Part shown: piece after piece, positions 23,366 to 35,409 of the stretch
Layout of the letters: every line of letters starts with the position of its first letter
Position numbering within the stretch: the first letter of the stretch is position 1
Assembly (NCBI GenBank): GCA_015183035.1
Contig: JACZZP010000009.1
Coordinates: 2,170,001-2,234,000, forward strand
Direction: 5' to 3'
Source: Meloidogyne chitwoodi
Lineage: Eukaryota; Nematoda; Chromadorea; Rhabditida; Meloidogynidae
DNA length: 64,000 nt
The notes under the pieces: generated by a model
Database searches by the model: none
The model's input: only the letters and a program-made list of their open reading frames with translations
Told to the model about the DNA's origin: nothing
Made by a program: the position numbers and the translations under genes

Positions 23366-25849
23366 TTATTATTATTTTAATATTTGAAATTTTAATAAAA
23401 CAAAGTTTAATATTTTATTATAAGAATTTATTTTTTAAATAAATTTATTTTTGTTTATTTTATAAAGTAAATTTAGTTATAGTCCTCTTTTCCATTAATT
23501 TCAGACTGTAAAAATTATTCATAAAATATTATTAGCCATTTAAAAAACAAATGATTTAAATTTTCGAATATAGGTAATATAATATTGTTGGCCTTTTTAT
23601 AATTTTTCAAATTTTTTTTTGAATTAGCTCCATTATCAGATAAAATTAATAATGCTCTCAAAACTTTTACATTTTATAAAATAATCAAATTTAATTTTAT
23701 TAATTTATTAAATTAATTAATATTAAAATATCCATGTAATAGTTGGTGAGAAGTTCCAACATAAATATAATTTAATAAATAATTTTAAGTTTTTTATTAA
23801 TTTAAAATTTATTTAATTTTATTTGTACAAATCAAATAAATCCAATCCACATGTCAGAAATAATTGTTATTCCTGAGCATTATTTAATATTTAAATCCTT
23901 CAGTATTTTTATTAAATATATTTTTTCTAATTTATAAAATGATGTTCCTCATTTTTATGATATACTATTCTCGAATTTTAATAAATTCTTAAATTTATTT
24001 ATTTATAATTTATTTATGTTCTTCTGTTAAGATCGTGTTAAATATTCTTCTATTATTTTTTAAATAATGTTAATATTGTTTTATGAAAAATATTTATTTA
24101 ATTATAAAATTTTTATTTATGTTATATGCTGTTCATGATCAGAAATTATTGTTGTGCCCGGTTTAAACATTATTTATAATATAATATTTATTTTTATTAT
24201 TTTTTATTATTTTGTCTTTAAAGACTTTAAAATTTCTTTATAATTAGTTAGTTAGTTTCATTTTGAGTATCACAGGATGTTCAGTAATTCCTAATCTTTC
24301 TAGGGTAGGATTGCTGGCCGAGGGCTTTTTGTTGAAAAATTTATAATTTGGTTAAAATATTAATAATAAAATAAATAATATTTATTTTATAAATGTCTCA
24401 GAACTTTTTTAAAAATAAATTAATTTTAATATAAAGATAGAATTTAATAAATATATTTAAATAATATTCGTGAACAATTCAGAATAAACTTTGACGGAGA
24501 TATCAAAATTTGCTTGAATATATTTATTTATTTTGTTCTATTGAATCTTCAGTCGATGGCTGATCAAAAAATGATTTCAGATTATAATTCTTTTATTTTA
24601 TTAATTAATTAAAAAAATAAAAATAATTAGACCAAAGTCATTTAATAAAAACCTGTGGATGAATTTATAATACAATTATTTAAAATTATATATTTAAAGA
24701 ATATAAAATGTTATTAATTATTTAGTAAAAATTAAAATAAAATTTAATATTATTTTAAATATTTAATTTATTTAATAAATTATTTATTATTCTCGTCTGT
24801 AAATATGTAGACCGCCCCATATGGAATAGACATCCACTAATATATTTTTATAAATTCAATATTATTTTTATAAAAATTATTTTTATATCTGGTGAATGGT
24901 TTGAAGTAGAGCTTTTTTAATATGACACATTTTCTTTTTGGTTTGTTTTGTGCGATAGAATAATCATCTTCGAATTTGATGGATCTAGTTAGTGAGTGTA
25001 TTAGAAGCTTATAAAATATTATTACTTTTTTTAAAAATAAAAATTTTAAATTAAATATTTATTAAATAAAAATATAAAGTATTACTAATTAATTTTAAAA
25101 TAAATGATAAAAATTAACATTACCATCAAATATTTGGTTAATTTGTATTTTGTAGCAAATTTTCTAAGAAAATCTGTTTAGACATTTTTTTTTATATTTT
25201 AAAAGGTCATCACAAATTTTTGACGTATAATTTGTGGCTAAAATTTGTTTAAATTATTTTATTAATTTAAAAATATATTTAAAAATTTTATTTTTAAGAA
25301 AAATTAACAAATTTTTAATTTTTTATTAATAATGTCTATTTAAATCAGTAAAGCTTAAAGCTAAAAACAAAATTAAATATTAAATGTAAAAGCTTGAATT
25401 ACCCTGGCTTTTTCGAATATATCTTCTGAACTTCTGTCAGGCGCCAAACAATGAGGCTAAATCTAGCTTATTATAAATTTTATGAATTAAATAAAATTAA
25501 AAAATTTTATTTAAATAATTATAACAATTGAAGCAATGAATCAAAATACTAATCAAATTATTCTCCATTATTCTGCATTAATTTTCTATTCAATAAAATA
25601 ATAAATCTATTTTTATTAATATTTATTATGTTCCAAAGACTCTCTACATTATTGGTGTTGACTTTAGTTAATTATTAATATTTTAATTATTGAAATATTA
25701 GTATAAAATAAATTTAAAAATTATTATAATTAAAAAACATCTTTTTTAAGATGCTGAAATATTCTCAATCATCCTTTACAAAATTAATATATTATTTGAT
25801 AGCTTTAATAATTAAATTATATAAAATAGGTAAATGTCTAATTAGGTTA

Positions 25850-26523
25850 AACGACATTTGCGGACCAGCATTTCCGGACCGACACTTTCGGACCGACTTT
25901 TCCGGACTGACATTTGCGGACCGACTTTTCCGGACCGACTATTGCGGACCGACTGTTGCGGACAGACTGTTGCGGACCGGAACAAATAAAAAAATAAATT
26001 AAAAAATAAAAGGAAAATTATATTTATAACTACTAAATAAATAAGTATAAATAAGATTATTACGAGTTTTATGAAAGAGCACCCTCCACTATCAAGGTAA
26101 ATATCCATTTTTGGAACATAAGTTATTTTGTAATTTCAGACTTATTTCCATGCTAAAAGATGAGGAACGCATCATGAAGGATCGTATACGTGTTTATGAA
26201 CTCGATCCAACCAGAGGAATTGCTGTTCGATCACGTTCCAGAATTTATAGACAAAACGATCAAAATATAAAAAATCTAGTAATTGCATTTGATGAGATCC
26301 CAGTCCAGACAAATGCACAAATTTTACAACATTTGTATGCCCTACAATATCGACTTGCAAGCAATAGATTTGATGACTGGGAACATTTTTAAATTAATTA
26401 AAAAAATTAAATGAATTAAAAATAATATAATAATTTTCCTTTTATTTTTTAATTTATTTTTTTTATTTGTTCCGGTCCGCAACAGTCGGTCCGCAAAAGT
26501 CGGTCCGCAGCCGACTTAACCTT
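25850..26523. mobile_element. Inverted-repeat element carrying a small intron-containing gene
   Basis: The left arm (25850-26022) contains about nine direct copies of a TTGCGGACCGAC-type 14-15 bp unit. It ends CCGGAACAAATAAAAAAATA...AAAAGGAAAATTATA. The right arm (26425-26523) is its reverse complement, starting TATAATAATTTTCC and ending GGTCCGCAGCCGACTTAACC, with fewer GCGGACC units. Both outer ends show AGGTTAA. The inner ~400 bp carry only the gene at 26071-26392 and no transposase. A clear target-site duplication could not be read. Confidence 0.75.
26071..26392 (+). CDS. Small intact two-exon gene inside an inverted-repeat element
   Basis: I do not recognise this 92-residue protein. Exon 1 (26071-26096) encodes MKEHPPLS, then a 43-bp intron (GTAAAT...TTTCAG), then exon 2 (26140-26392) from RLISMLKDEER to RFDDWEHF. 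The spliced length is 279 nt with no internal stop. The product is charged, with a basic middle (AVRSRSRIYRQ) and no signal peptide or membrane segment, so it looks like a soluble, possibly nucleic-acid-binding protein (inference only). An open frame upstream of the splice site would start at 26111, but the AG|A junction and upstream ATG give the more natural gene. The base composition is less AT-biased than its surroundings. Position between the two arms suggests a captured host exon pair or an element-encoded accessory gene. Confidence 0.6.
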
Positions 26524-26787
26524 TATTAAAGTTGGCGTTTTGTTTATTTATTTTTCTTTTCTTCTTTTTTGTCTCTCCTATTTTTACATATTCCCTCTTT
26601 AATTGAGTATTATTCTTAAAAAATTTTGGGACTAATTTCTTGGATAAATTAGACCTTTCCTGTATTTTTAGCTTGTTTATATTTTATTTTTATTTGTAAA
26701 ATTGTTCTTAAAAGTTAACTTTAATTTTATACTTGATATATATAAATTTTTCTTTAAATTTAATTTACTTCAAAAACCAATTTCTTC

Positions 26788-27247
26788 ATGGCTGCAGGGA
26801 ATAAAATAGTTTACAAGGTTTATATTATCTAACAAATATATTTACTTATTATTTTAAGTATACTCCTCGAATTTATCGACTTTTGGACCGTGCTGTTGAA
26901 TTTAGGCGAACAAAATATGGCGGTCCAATTTTGTATACTCCTGCTTATGTTTTGACGGCACTTACTGTTGTGATTTGTCTTAAGGTTTTTTATTTTATTA
27001 AATAACGAAAAAAGATATTTTTAAGCGAATTTTTAATCCATGTATCGTTAGGGCTGAAAGTGAATTTTACTTTGAAAAACATCTTTTCAAGTTTTATTTT
27101 TTTATGATTCTGGGTGTTAGGATTCAAACAACTATTTGCGGTGTTTCACTAAAATATTTAAATATATAGAATTTTCTTTCGTGTTTATGAAACTTTTTTT
27201 ATATTTTTTATTTATCTTAGGATTGGATGAATGCAAAGAATCATTAG
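26788..27247 (+). CDS. 60-residue single-membrane-segment protein, unknown
   Basis: Three exons (26788-26817, 26859-26984, 27221-27247) with in-frame GT-AG introns encode a 60-residue protein starting MAAGNKIVYK. The middle exon gives YTPRIYRLLDRAVEFRRTKY followed by a hydrophobic stretch (ILYTPAYVLTALTVVICLK), and the last exon gives DWMNAKNH and TAG. A short basic N terminus, one membrane span and a short tail are what small accessory subunits of the mitochondrial respiratory complexes look like, but I cannot name a family. The second intron (27 kb region, 236 bp) contains an AT-rich open stretch that is not coding. The next small gene starts 224 bp downstream on the same strand. Confidence 0.6.
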
Positions 27248-27470
27248 CAACATATTTATGTCTTTTAATTCGGTTTATTTTAGACTATAGGATTAAAAAT
27301 GTATTTTATTTTGTTATTAATGATAAATATTTTTATTTATTAAAATTTAATTGTTTAATCAAATTGATATTTTTATTATATTTTTTATTTTTTTAATGGA
27401 ATTTTTATATTAATTAGTCTATTTTTAGTTTTATTATTTAAACTTGCATAATTTTTGAGTAAATCATTCC

Positions 27471-27976
27471 ATGGCTGAAGAAAATTCAATGGTTTAATTT
27501 AAAGCTAACATTAAAAATATTTAATTTTTAAGTCTGCTCCAATTGATGGCCAACCTAATGATCAAGCTCCTGCTAAGGTTTTTTTCATATTCAGGAAATG
27601 GAACTTTAATAATTTTATCAACTTCTTTTAGCCTGATCGAACCGAACTTTATGCTCCTTCATTATGCCGTAAACGTTTATATAATGGTCCTCTTAGTATG
27701 CACGATTATCTGTTGAATACAACTGCTGTTTATCAATGTGCAAAGGTTTATAATTTTCTAAACTGTTAAAATTGGTTCCTTGTCACTAATTAATATTTTT
27801 TGGAAAAATTTTAGTTTAGTTTCAAAAGTCTAAAATGGGATATAAAATTCAGTATTACCTTTATAAGTTAGGTACCTATATTATTTTTAAATTAATGAGT
27901 GCTTAAAAATAAACAATTGAAATTTTTTATTTTTTTTTAGGATTGGCTGAAGGAATTGTTAGGTCGGAAGAAATAG
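27471..27976 (+). CDS. 71-residue soluble protein, unknown
   Basis: Four exons (27471-27491, 27533-27577, 27632-27745, 27941-27976) give 71 residues: MAEENSM, then SAPIDGQPNDQAPAK, then PDRTELYAPSLCRKRLYNG continuing to AVYQCAK, then DWLKELLGRKK. All introns are phase 0 with GT-AG ends, and the frame is open throughout. No signal peptide or membrane span. It follows the gene at 26788-27247 in the same orientation, and the final exons of both begin with Asp-Trp (DWM, DWL), perhaps by chance. The protein family is not recognised. Confidence 0.6.
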
Positions 27977-28426
27977 GAAATGTATTTTAAAGTAGTAAAA
28001 GAAAACTTTTAAAATTAAAGATAGGACGTATGAATTATATTTTAAATAATAAATTTATTTTCTATGTGCGAATTATTTTCTTGAGAGTAAAATAAATCGT
28101 TAAATTTAATTTTTATTTTTAATATTTAACACAAAAATTTATGTAAATGTTTAATTGAAGCGCTTTCGATCCTCTTCAGTTTTAATTCTCCTTAAAATTG
28201 CGGACAAATTTTGCGGACTTTTTGACTATAATTTAAAATTTTCAAAAGAAAATGTTGAGATAAATATAGACGTACAAGTGCTTCTATTAAAACATTTAAA
28301 AGCTATTAAAAAATTCTAAACATTTTTTAAGCGTTTGATAAAGAAATAAGTTGTTGTTTCCCGTCATTCCCCTTTATTTCCATCTTTAATTTCTTTTTGT
28401 GATTGATTAAATTTTGATCTTCTTTG

Positions 28427-29054
28427 GGATATACTATAGTATACCGGACGCAAAATTTTGTATCAAAAGACATACCATTCGATTCGTCTCGACGAGCTGA
28501 GTCGAATGGTACTACTCTCATGATGCGGAAATGCCTAAAAGTCGAGATACAAGCCCCTAAAATTCGAAAACCCAAAGGGGGGAGTAAGCACATTTTTGGG
28601 GTGAAAATTTCAAATATGTGTATAATAGCTCATTCGAAAGAGCTCGTCGAGACCTATCGAATGAGATGAAAATCATCGTGATTGAACGATTATGAACAAA
28701 GTTATGAAGGATCGAAGTTTGATGGAAACACGCCAAACTTGGACCTATAGGGAGTGTTTTATCACTTCTTCGTGTGAGAGCCCATCCCTGGTTGGCTTTT
28801 TGGTACATGCGTTATTCTACAGCTATAATTACAACAAAATAATTAATTCAGCGAAAACAATTTATGAGCAGCCGCGGTAATCACATAGAGGAGCTTACTC
28901 CCCTCTATGGTTTTTCGATTTTCAGGGACCAGTATCTCGGTTCATAGGAATTTCCGCATCATGAGAGTTGTACCATTCGACTCAGCTCGTCGAGACGAAT
29001 CGAATGGTATGTCTTTTGATACAAAATTTTGCGTCCGGTATACTATAGTACAGC
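28427..29054. mobile_element. MULE-type foldback MITE, 9-bp target duplication
   Basis: Inverted arms of about 160 bp: the left starts GGATATACTATAGTATACCG, and the right is its complement ending CGGTATACTATAGTACAGC. Arms include CATTCGATTCGTCTCGACGAG, and matching is near perfect. Flanks TCTTCTTTG (28418-28426) and CCTTCTTTG (29055-29063) agree at 8 of 9 positions, the duplication length expected of Mutator-like elements. The centre shares GAACGATTATGAACAAAGTTATGAAGGATCGAAG-type sequence with 38424-39045. No transposase. Confidence 0.75.
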
Positions 29055-29417
29055 CCTTCTTTGTTCTTGTTCCTGTTGTACTTGACATTCTTGTTCTTCC
29101 ATAGCTAATAATTCAGCTTTAAATTGTTCTGTCTGCTGCTCTTCTTGGGCTACTTTAATAAAATTATCGACAATAATTTTAATTGGTAGAGCTATAAAAT
29201 AAATTATTTTTTTAATTCAAATTTTTTAATGTTTTTATTAAATAATGTTTTCGTTTTAAATATGTAAATTTAATTTTAATTTATCTTCATGTTTTAAAAA
29301 CATTGAATATTATTTAATGATATAAAAATTAATATAAGGACGTTTCTTTAAACAAACAAACGTTTTTTATTAATAATATCTCCAGATTTACGTAGAGCTA
29401 GAAGGGAGGGTCTAAAA

Positions 29418-29584
29418 TAGGGTTGTTCCCCGTCGGGGGGGAGGACCACGGGGAAACTTTTCGGGGAATTTTTGGAGGGGGGGGAGGGACGGGGAAAAAT
29501 TTTTTTTCGTGACGGGGGGACGGGGACGGGGAAAATTTAAAAAAGTATCAAAATTCCCCGGGGTTCGGGGGCGGGAACAACCCT
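29418..29584. mobile_element. GC-rich hAT-type MITE
   Basis: 167-bp element with inverted ends TAGGGTTGTTCCCC and GGGAACAACCCTA, filled with GGGGA/GGGGACGGGG-like runs. It is flanked by a perfect 8-bp duplication GTCTAAAA (29410-29417 and 29585-29592), the hAT signature. No coding capacity. Confidence 0.85.
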
Positions 29585-29599
29585 AGTCTAAAATACTAA

Positions 29600-32500
29600 G
29601 TTGTCCTTTAGTTTCCCAATTTGTGATTAAATTTTCACATTTTAAATGTTCTTAATAAAATTAAATTTTGCATCAATCCATCACATTCGAAAAAAACTAT
29701 TTTTCATTATAAATAGTATTTAATAATTCAAAATATTTTAAAAGATTTAAAATTTAATTTTTAGTAATTTAAGATAATTAAAAAAAATTTTTTATCATGT
29801 TGCATAGCTTTTCCATATTTCTTTTATTTTTTCTTCGAAAAATAAGTAAATTAGTTATTTAAATAATTTCATATCAAATAAAATAAATAACAGGTATAAC
29901 TTTGTTATTTTTACAAAGTCTTTTAACACAGGTCCATTATCTACTAATTGACTTATAATTTATAAAAAATACATTAAATGCTTTTATTAATTTTTTATTT
30001 TATTAAATTTAATAAATTATATATGAGTTAAGTACAAGAACAGATGTTATCTTCGTTTTCTTTGCTGATATAAAATAGAATAATAAACCCATGTAGTAAT
30101 ATATTATCTATAGTTAAATATATATTTATTTTATTAATAATAATATTTTTAATTTCTAAATTAAAATGATAAAACTTGTAAATATTGGTTAATTGTTATT
30201 GGAATTATTATTATTATAAGTAGATTTCACGAATAACAAGGTTGGAGCTCTTTTAAAGTATTCTTTTTATTTATTTTTTAGAATAAATAAAATTTAAGAT
30301 ATATGGAAAAGTAAAAAGTTTACCATGAACTTGATCTTCACTTTATATAATTCCCATGATATTCACAGAATATAATTTTAGAGAAATTTATAAATTAAAT
30401 TATATTACTACTAATGTTGTAAAAAAATGTTAAATTGGTATTTTCATAATAAAACATAAGTTTTCCTTTTTTAATTGAAGAAAATATTCTATTTGATTAT
30501 TATACGGCCAATTGTATTATTTTAATTGTAGAGTTCTCTCTTTATAATTAATAAGGCGATATTGAAGAATTAATGGGAATAGCACACCTAGTATTTGTTT
30601 TATTTTTTAATCTAATTTTAATTTTAATTAATTTTAATTTCTTTAACTCTCAAAAAATATATTTTATATTTATCCATTAACTATCGCTATAGAACTTTTA
30701 CTCAATTAATTATTTGTTAATAATTAATGGTGCTTTTCTTTCGCGACAAATACAGCCAAATATCCATTGCAGGTTGTTAATTAATTTTTTTCATTTGGTT
30801 AAAATTTTATATATTTTTAAACTTTTTATTTAATAATTTTCATTTATTCCAACTATTTAAATAATTGTTATCAAAATAATAAAGAATGTTTTATAATTGA
30901 AATCAAAGTTTGGAATTTTTAAATTTATTTATTTGTTATAATATTTAATATAATTTTAAATTATAATAATTATTAATTTTTATTAAAAATGACGCCATAG
31001 TGATTCAATGTTTTTTGTATGGATGTCAGTTCTTTAAAATATTTTATTATATTTTTAATTAATTAATTTTATAAATAAAATATTAATTAATTTATGTACA
31101 TTTAGTTTCTTCTCCTTATTACAATAGAACTACTTGATTTTTGAAGAACTTTTTAATTTCTGATTATTTTTTAATCTTTCGAAAGTGTTTAGGTCGGGGA
31201 AATATGATGGCATTTTAATTAAATAATTAATTATATAAAATAATATTTTTAATCTAACTTATGTCAGCCTTTGTTTATTCCAATGTTAAATATGTAGAAA
31301 GTTTATTTTATTTTTTTCAATAATATTCTTTCAAATTAGCGTATAATAACGCAATTACTCCACAATCTGTGTTGTTTTCTTGTAGAGGCACATTAAAATT
31401 TTCTTCAATTTTTCAATATTTTTTTCTCCTATATCCTTTTTACATTGCTTGAATATTCCAAAAATCATTTTCTAATTTTTAACAAAATTAATTATAATTG
31501 TTCAGTCAAAATTATGTGCGCAAAATAATTACCAAACATTATATTTTTAAAAAATTTTAATTTTTTTCAAAAATAATATTGTTTATCTAAAAAGTTTTTT
31601 TAAAATATTCTATCCAATTAAATATTTATTCCAAATCTATAATTTTTATAATATTTTATAATTGTTAAGTAAAAAATATTTTTTATTAAATTATAAAATT
31701 TTTATTTATGTTGTATGCACTCCAATAGTCTGACTTATGGTAGTACCTGTTTTAGGAAGTATTAATTGTTCCGCATTTAAAAATAGGATAAATTCTTGTA
31801 AATTAAATTATATAATTATTTAAAAATATTAAATAATATTTTATATTATATTTTATTTAATAAAATAATTTATTATTTTAGTCGAATAACGACTGACCAA
31901 GGTGGAATAGACATCCTATAATAATGTTTTTAAATTATTATAATTATACAGGCTCCCATGTTAAAGGGTAATTTCGCCATTTTATCCAATACAATTTATT
32001 TCAAAACTATTCATAATAAATTATATACAAAAAATTAAAATAATTATTAGAACATTAAAAAACTTTAAAATTAAAATATTCATCTCATTTAAATTAAATA
32101 TGTATATTATTTTTCTAAATAATAATGAGAAAATTAGTATGTTTTATTTTATATATTTTAATTTTAGCTTTATGAAATATTCTCTTCTGAATATTTCTAG
32201 GAGGAACTCTTCTGAGGATAATCAATTTATAATTTATTCTTTTATTTTAAACAGAAGATTAAAGAGCTTTTTTAGCCAATTTATTTTTTCTCGTCATTTG
32301 TTGATGCACGGAATTTTTTTTTATTAATTTTTCAATTATTTATATTTATTATTAAATAAATTAAATAAATTAATATTAGAATATTTATTAAAATTTTAAA
32401 TTACAGTATAGCTATATCTTCATTTTGCTTAAACTTTTCACAAAGAATAGCAATAATAATGCTTTTGATGATTTTTTCCCATTTCTTGTGATCAAATCGA

Positions 32501-34310
32501 TGAATTTATTTGCCAAATTTAATCAAATTATTTTATTTAAAATTAGATATATTTTTTGATAAATATGTATTAGTTTTATTGTTTAAATATGTTAAAATAT
32601 AAATTTATTGAATAGTTAAGCTGGATTAATTTTCTATTATTAATTTCTCTATTTTTATTATAAAATAACCTTTAATTTATTACAGTCGAATCAATTTTTG
32701 TAATTAATTAATTTATATTAAATTAAATATATTTTTAAAATTATGTTTTATATCGGATTTAGATCGGGGCATTTTGAGGGTCATTTAATAAAAATATTAT
32801 TATAATAAAAATATATTGAGATTTTATAAATATTGTTTCACTATGCCAAGTAACAGTTCTTCTGCTTTTATAATAATTTAATTATTCTTTTTATTAAAAG
32901 TAAAAAAGTTTTAATTCCGTTTGAAGTTCAAGATAATTTTGCATTGGAGACTATATGGCAGTACTCTATTTCTCACAAATAGAACCATTTTTATTAAATA
33001 AAAGGTTTATATTATTTTTTAAAACATTTTAATTTTTGGTTTATTAAATTAAATTAATTGTTCCGTTAAAAATACTTTCAAAAATTATTTTGAAATTCCG
33101 TGTGTTGATTGTTGATATTCTTCTAATAATATTGCTTCATTGTTTAATTAATAAATTTGAAGACATTAACTTGAAGAAAAGTTCAATTTGATTTAAATTA
33201 TTAAATTAAATTTGTAGAAAATTTTGTAAAAATATCAAAACCGATCCTTTTAAATTTTAATTAAAGTAAAAAAATTTCTTTTAGCAGACTGAAAAAAAGT
33301 TTAAGGCTTTTCATTAATTATGACAATTATTTCACAGTAAAGAACGTCAGCATCATATCTTACGTTTTAATAAATATAATAATTATTATTTTATTTATTA
33401 TTAAATATATTAGAAGTTTTATATAAAATATATTAAATTTTTGAGTTAATAATTTTTTTAACCATTTTCTTTAATTTAAAAAATTAAATTAAAAATGATG
33501 TTAATAAAGGGAATTGTCGCAGTTTTTTTTACAACCTCGTTGCTTTCCTTTTTATTAAAAATAATTATTAAAATTTCAAATTTTAATAAATTAATAATTT
33601 ATTTTGATTGAAATAGTAATTTTAATGTTAGAATTAATTTTAAAAAATAATTAAAATAATATTTTGTTATAATTATAGTTATAATTTTGTAAGTATTTGT
33701 TTATTATGTAATTTAAAAATTTTAAAAAATCTGAGTGATTATCGTTTTTTATTTCGTTTATAATATTATAGTAGTAGATATTAATTAAATTTAAATTTAA
33801 ATAATTAAATTATTTTAATTTATTTAAAATTTTTATATTTATAATTAATGTACATATGTAACAAAATAAATTAATTTATTAATAAATACATAAATATAAT
33901 AAATATCTAGCAATATACATTATTGATGTCAAAAATATTTAATTAAATAAAAAAGTAAATAATGAAGTAAATGTGTAGTACATATTTATTTTTTAGTTTA
34001 TATTTATTGACTTAATAAATCAATAGAAAATTTGGTCATTCTTTAATGGCAAATAAACTTCTTAACTTTAAAAGGTTTAAAGAGAAAAACCCCTCCCATC
34101 ACTTTAGATTAATCTTCTCTTTCTCTTTCTATCGATATTTTTTACTAATTTTGATTTTTTAATACTTTGTAAAAAGGTAAATTCCCACAACATTTTTTTC
34201 TTAATTCTCTGAGCATTACAATTTAAAATTTGAATTTTTCAAATATATTATAAAATAATTTAACCGTCATGTTAATAAAATTTAACAACTCTGTTTATTA
34301 ATTTTATCAA
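29600..34310. other. AT-rich tract, decayed repeats only
   Basis: No gene supported. Fragments match the 20-25 kb and 15.8 kb tracts, for example ACTCTTCTGAGGATAATC at 15855 and 32206. This suggests another eroded hAT-like copy on the minus strand. A tract near 34066-34130 matches 3293-3345. Confidence 0.6.
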
Positions 34311-34319
34311 AACTTTAAA

Positions 34320-34577
34320 AAAGCAAATCCAATCAACGTTTGTAATAGTATGCTCGCAAATGCGATCTGAACACTGTGACCAAGCGGCAGGTTTTGTCTG
34401 CTCCCTTTCGGGCCTGAACCGTTGCCCCGCTCTTTAAACAACCAGGAACACTAATGCTACCATCAATGCCCCTTGTTGACTTGGCCCTTGCTCTAGACAC
34501 TCGCTCAATGCATACCCGTCAATGGATGCTTTTGCCTCCAAGTAGCTGGATTACTAACGTTCGCCACAACGCTAGGC
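34320..34577 (-). ncRNA. Signal recognition particle (7SL) RNA, copy 1
   Basis: The minus strand has the hallmarks of a eukaryotic SRP RNA. The 5' Alu domain reads GCCTAGCGTTGTGGCGAACG then TAATCCAGCTACTTGGAGGC. The S domain reads CGGTTCAGGCCCGAAAGGG then AGCAGACAAAACCTGCCGC and TGGTCACAGTGTTCAGATCG. Helix 8 is the CCC-GAAA-GGG stem with a GNRA loop next to the conserved AGCAG/ACAAAAC symmetric loop that binds SRP54. The transcript would run about 258 nt and end in a T6 tract (complement of 34317-34322), the usual Pol III stop. SRP RNA directs ribosomes making secreted proteins to the ER. This copy keeps the GATCGCATTTGCG segment that copy 2 lacks. Confidence 0.88.
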
Positions 34578-34742
34578 GAAAGTCAATTAAAATTTATAGA
34601 ATATATGATAATAAAAATAAAGAGTTGTTTTATAAATGTTTGTTAGTCTCAATTTTCTTTATTATAATTTTTATGTGTAAATTACAAATTTGAGGATGGA
34701 TTTTAAATCATTTTCTTCTCTTAATTTCAATTTATTTTCATT

Positions 34743-35302
34743 TTATTTTCCAAATCTTCCACAATTAAATAAATTAAGCACAGCAACTGAACAATCTCCT
34801 TTTTTGTTCTGGTTTTTCTGTAAAATAAATTTTATTAATAATTTAAAAAATTAAACTATTAAACATTGACAAAATAATTTGTCACATTGTGTGTCAGTAC
34901 AACTAAAAAAATTAGGGAAAATTAAAAAATATATTTAATTTTACTTTATTCGTGATGGGCAGCATTTACTAGCTTAATTTTAAAAATTAATATTTTTTTT
35001 AATTAAAGTAATAATTTAATTTTATGTTTTAATCTGTTATTTTTTAAAATATAAAAATTATTTTAAAATATCTACTTCTCGTTTTTCTGATGCATCCAGG
35101 TTTAGATATTACGTCTGCTTCCTGAAATTTTAATAATAAATTAAATACTTTAATTTTAATTTAAAAAAAATTTTGGCAGAAAAAACTTGCTTTAATATTA
35201 TTATTTTCACAAAATTGTTTCGATGTAATTGCTGTATCAATCAAATTTTCATTAATAAAATAAAACAATTAAAAATATAAATAAAATATTAATTTTTTGC
35301 AT
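34743..35302 (-). pseudogene. Secreted cysteine-rich protein, frameshifted copy
   Basis: This is the duplicated partner of the intact gene at 39995-40594. The first exon begins MQKINILFIFLIVLFY and then stops at TAA, because five bases present in the partner (one TTTTA unit) are missing. The rest of the gene is largely preserved in the shifted frame: AITSKQFCENNNIK, a GCAAGT-type (GC) donor, EADVISKPGC, SKCCPS, CTDTQCDKLFCQCL and the C-terminal GDCSVAVLNLFNCGRFGK. Cysteines of the family are kept. It could still be read if translation began elsewhere, but no alternative signal peptide is visible, so I call it a pseudogene. Confidence 0.7.
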
Positions 35303-35409
35303 TTTATTAAATAAATAAATATTTTATTTTAGATATTCTGAAATATTTTAAATATTTTTTATTTTAGAGATTAAATATAAATTAAAGCTTTAGAGATTTA
35401 AATTTTGAA

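Larger units (their letters stand above)
19681..25840. other. AT-rich, gene-free tract with transposon relics
   Basis: After a GC-richer 19700-20000 stretch in which I recognise nothing, the sequence is extremely AT-rich with no supported gene. It contains scattered copies of decayed repeats shared with 12.4 kb and 30-32 kb, for example GATGCCATAGTGATTCAATG at 21401 versus GACGCCATAGTGATTCAATG near 30989, and AAAATGATGTTCCTCATTT near 12477 and 23936. Two coding relics are listed separately. Confidence 0.65.
34260..35400. repeat. Segmental duplication, copy 1 (SRP RNA plus secreted gene)
   Basis: About 1.15 kb matched in direct orientation by 39541-40690. It holds an SRP RNA and the small cysteine-rich gene, both on the minus strand. 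Flanks share AACTCTGTTTA...TTTTATCAA upstream and TTTAGATATTCTGAAATATT downstream. Confidence 0.85.

Noticed and set aside
25751..26108. Open frames with FRTDFSGLTFADR and similar repeats
   Set aside because: They are translations of the GCGGACC-unit arm of the inverted-repeat element, not a gene.
28327..29104. Several overlapping open frames on both strands
   Set aside because: They lie in the inverted arms of the MULE-type foldback and mirror one another.
34454..34693. Open frame on the + strand starting MLPSMPLVDLALALD
   Set aside because: It is antisense to the SRP RNA. Conservation with 39.6-39.9 kb comes from the duplicated RNA gene.
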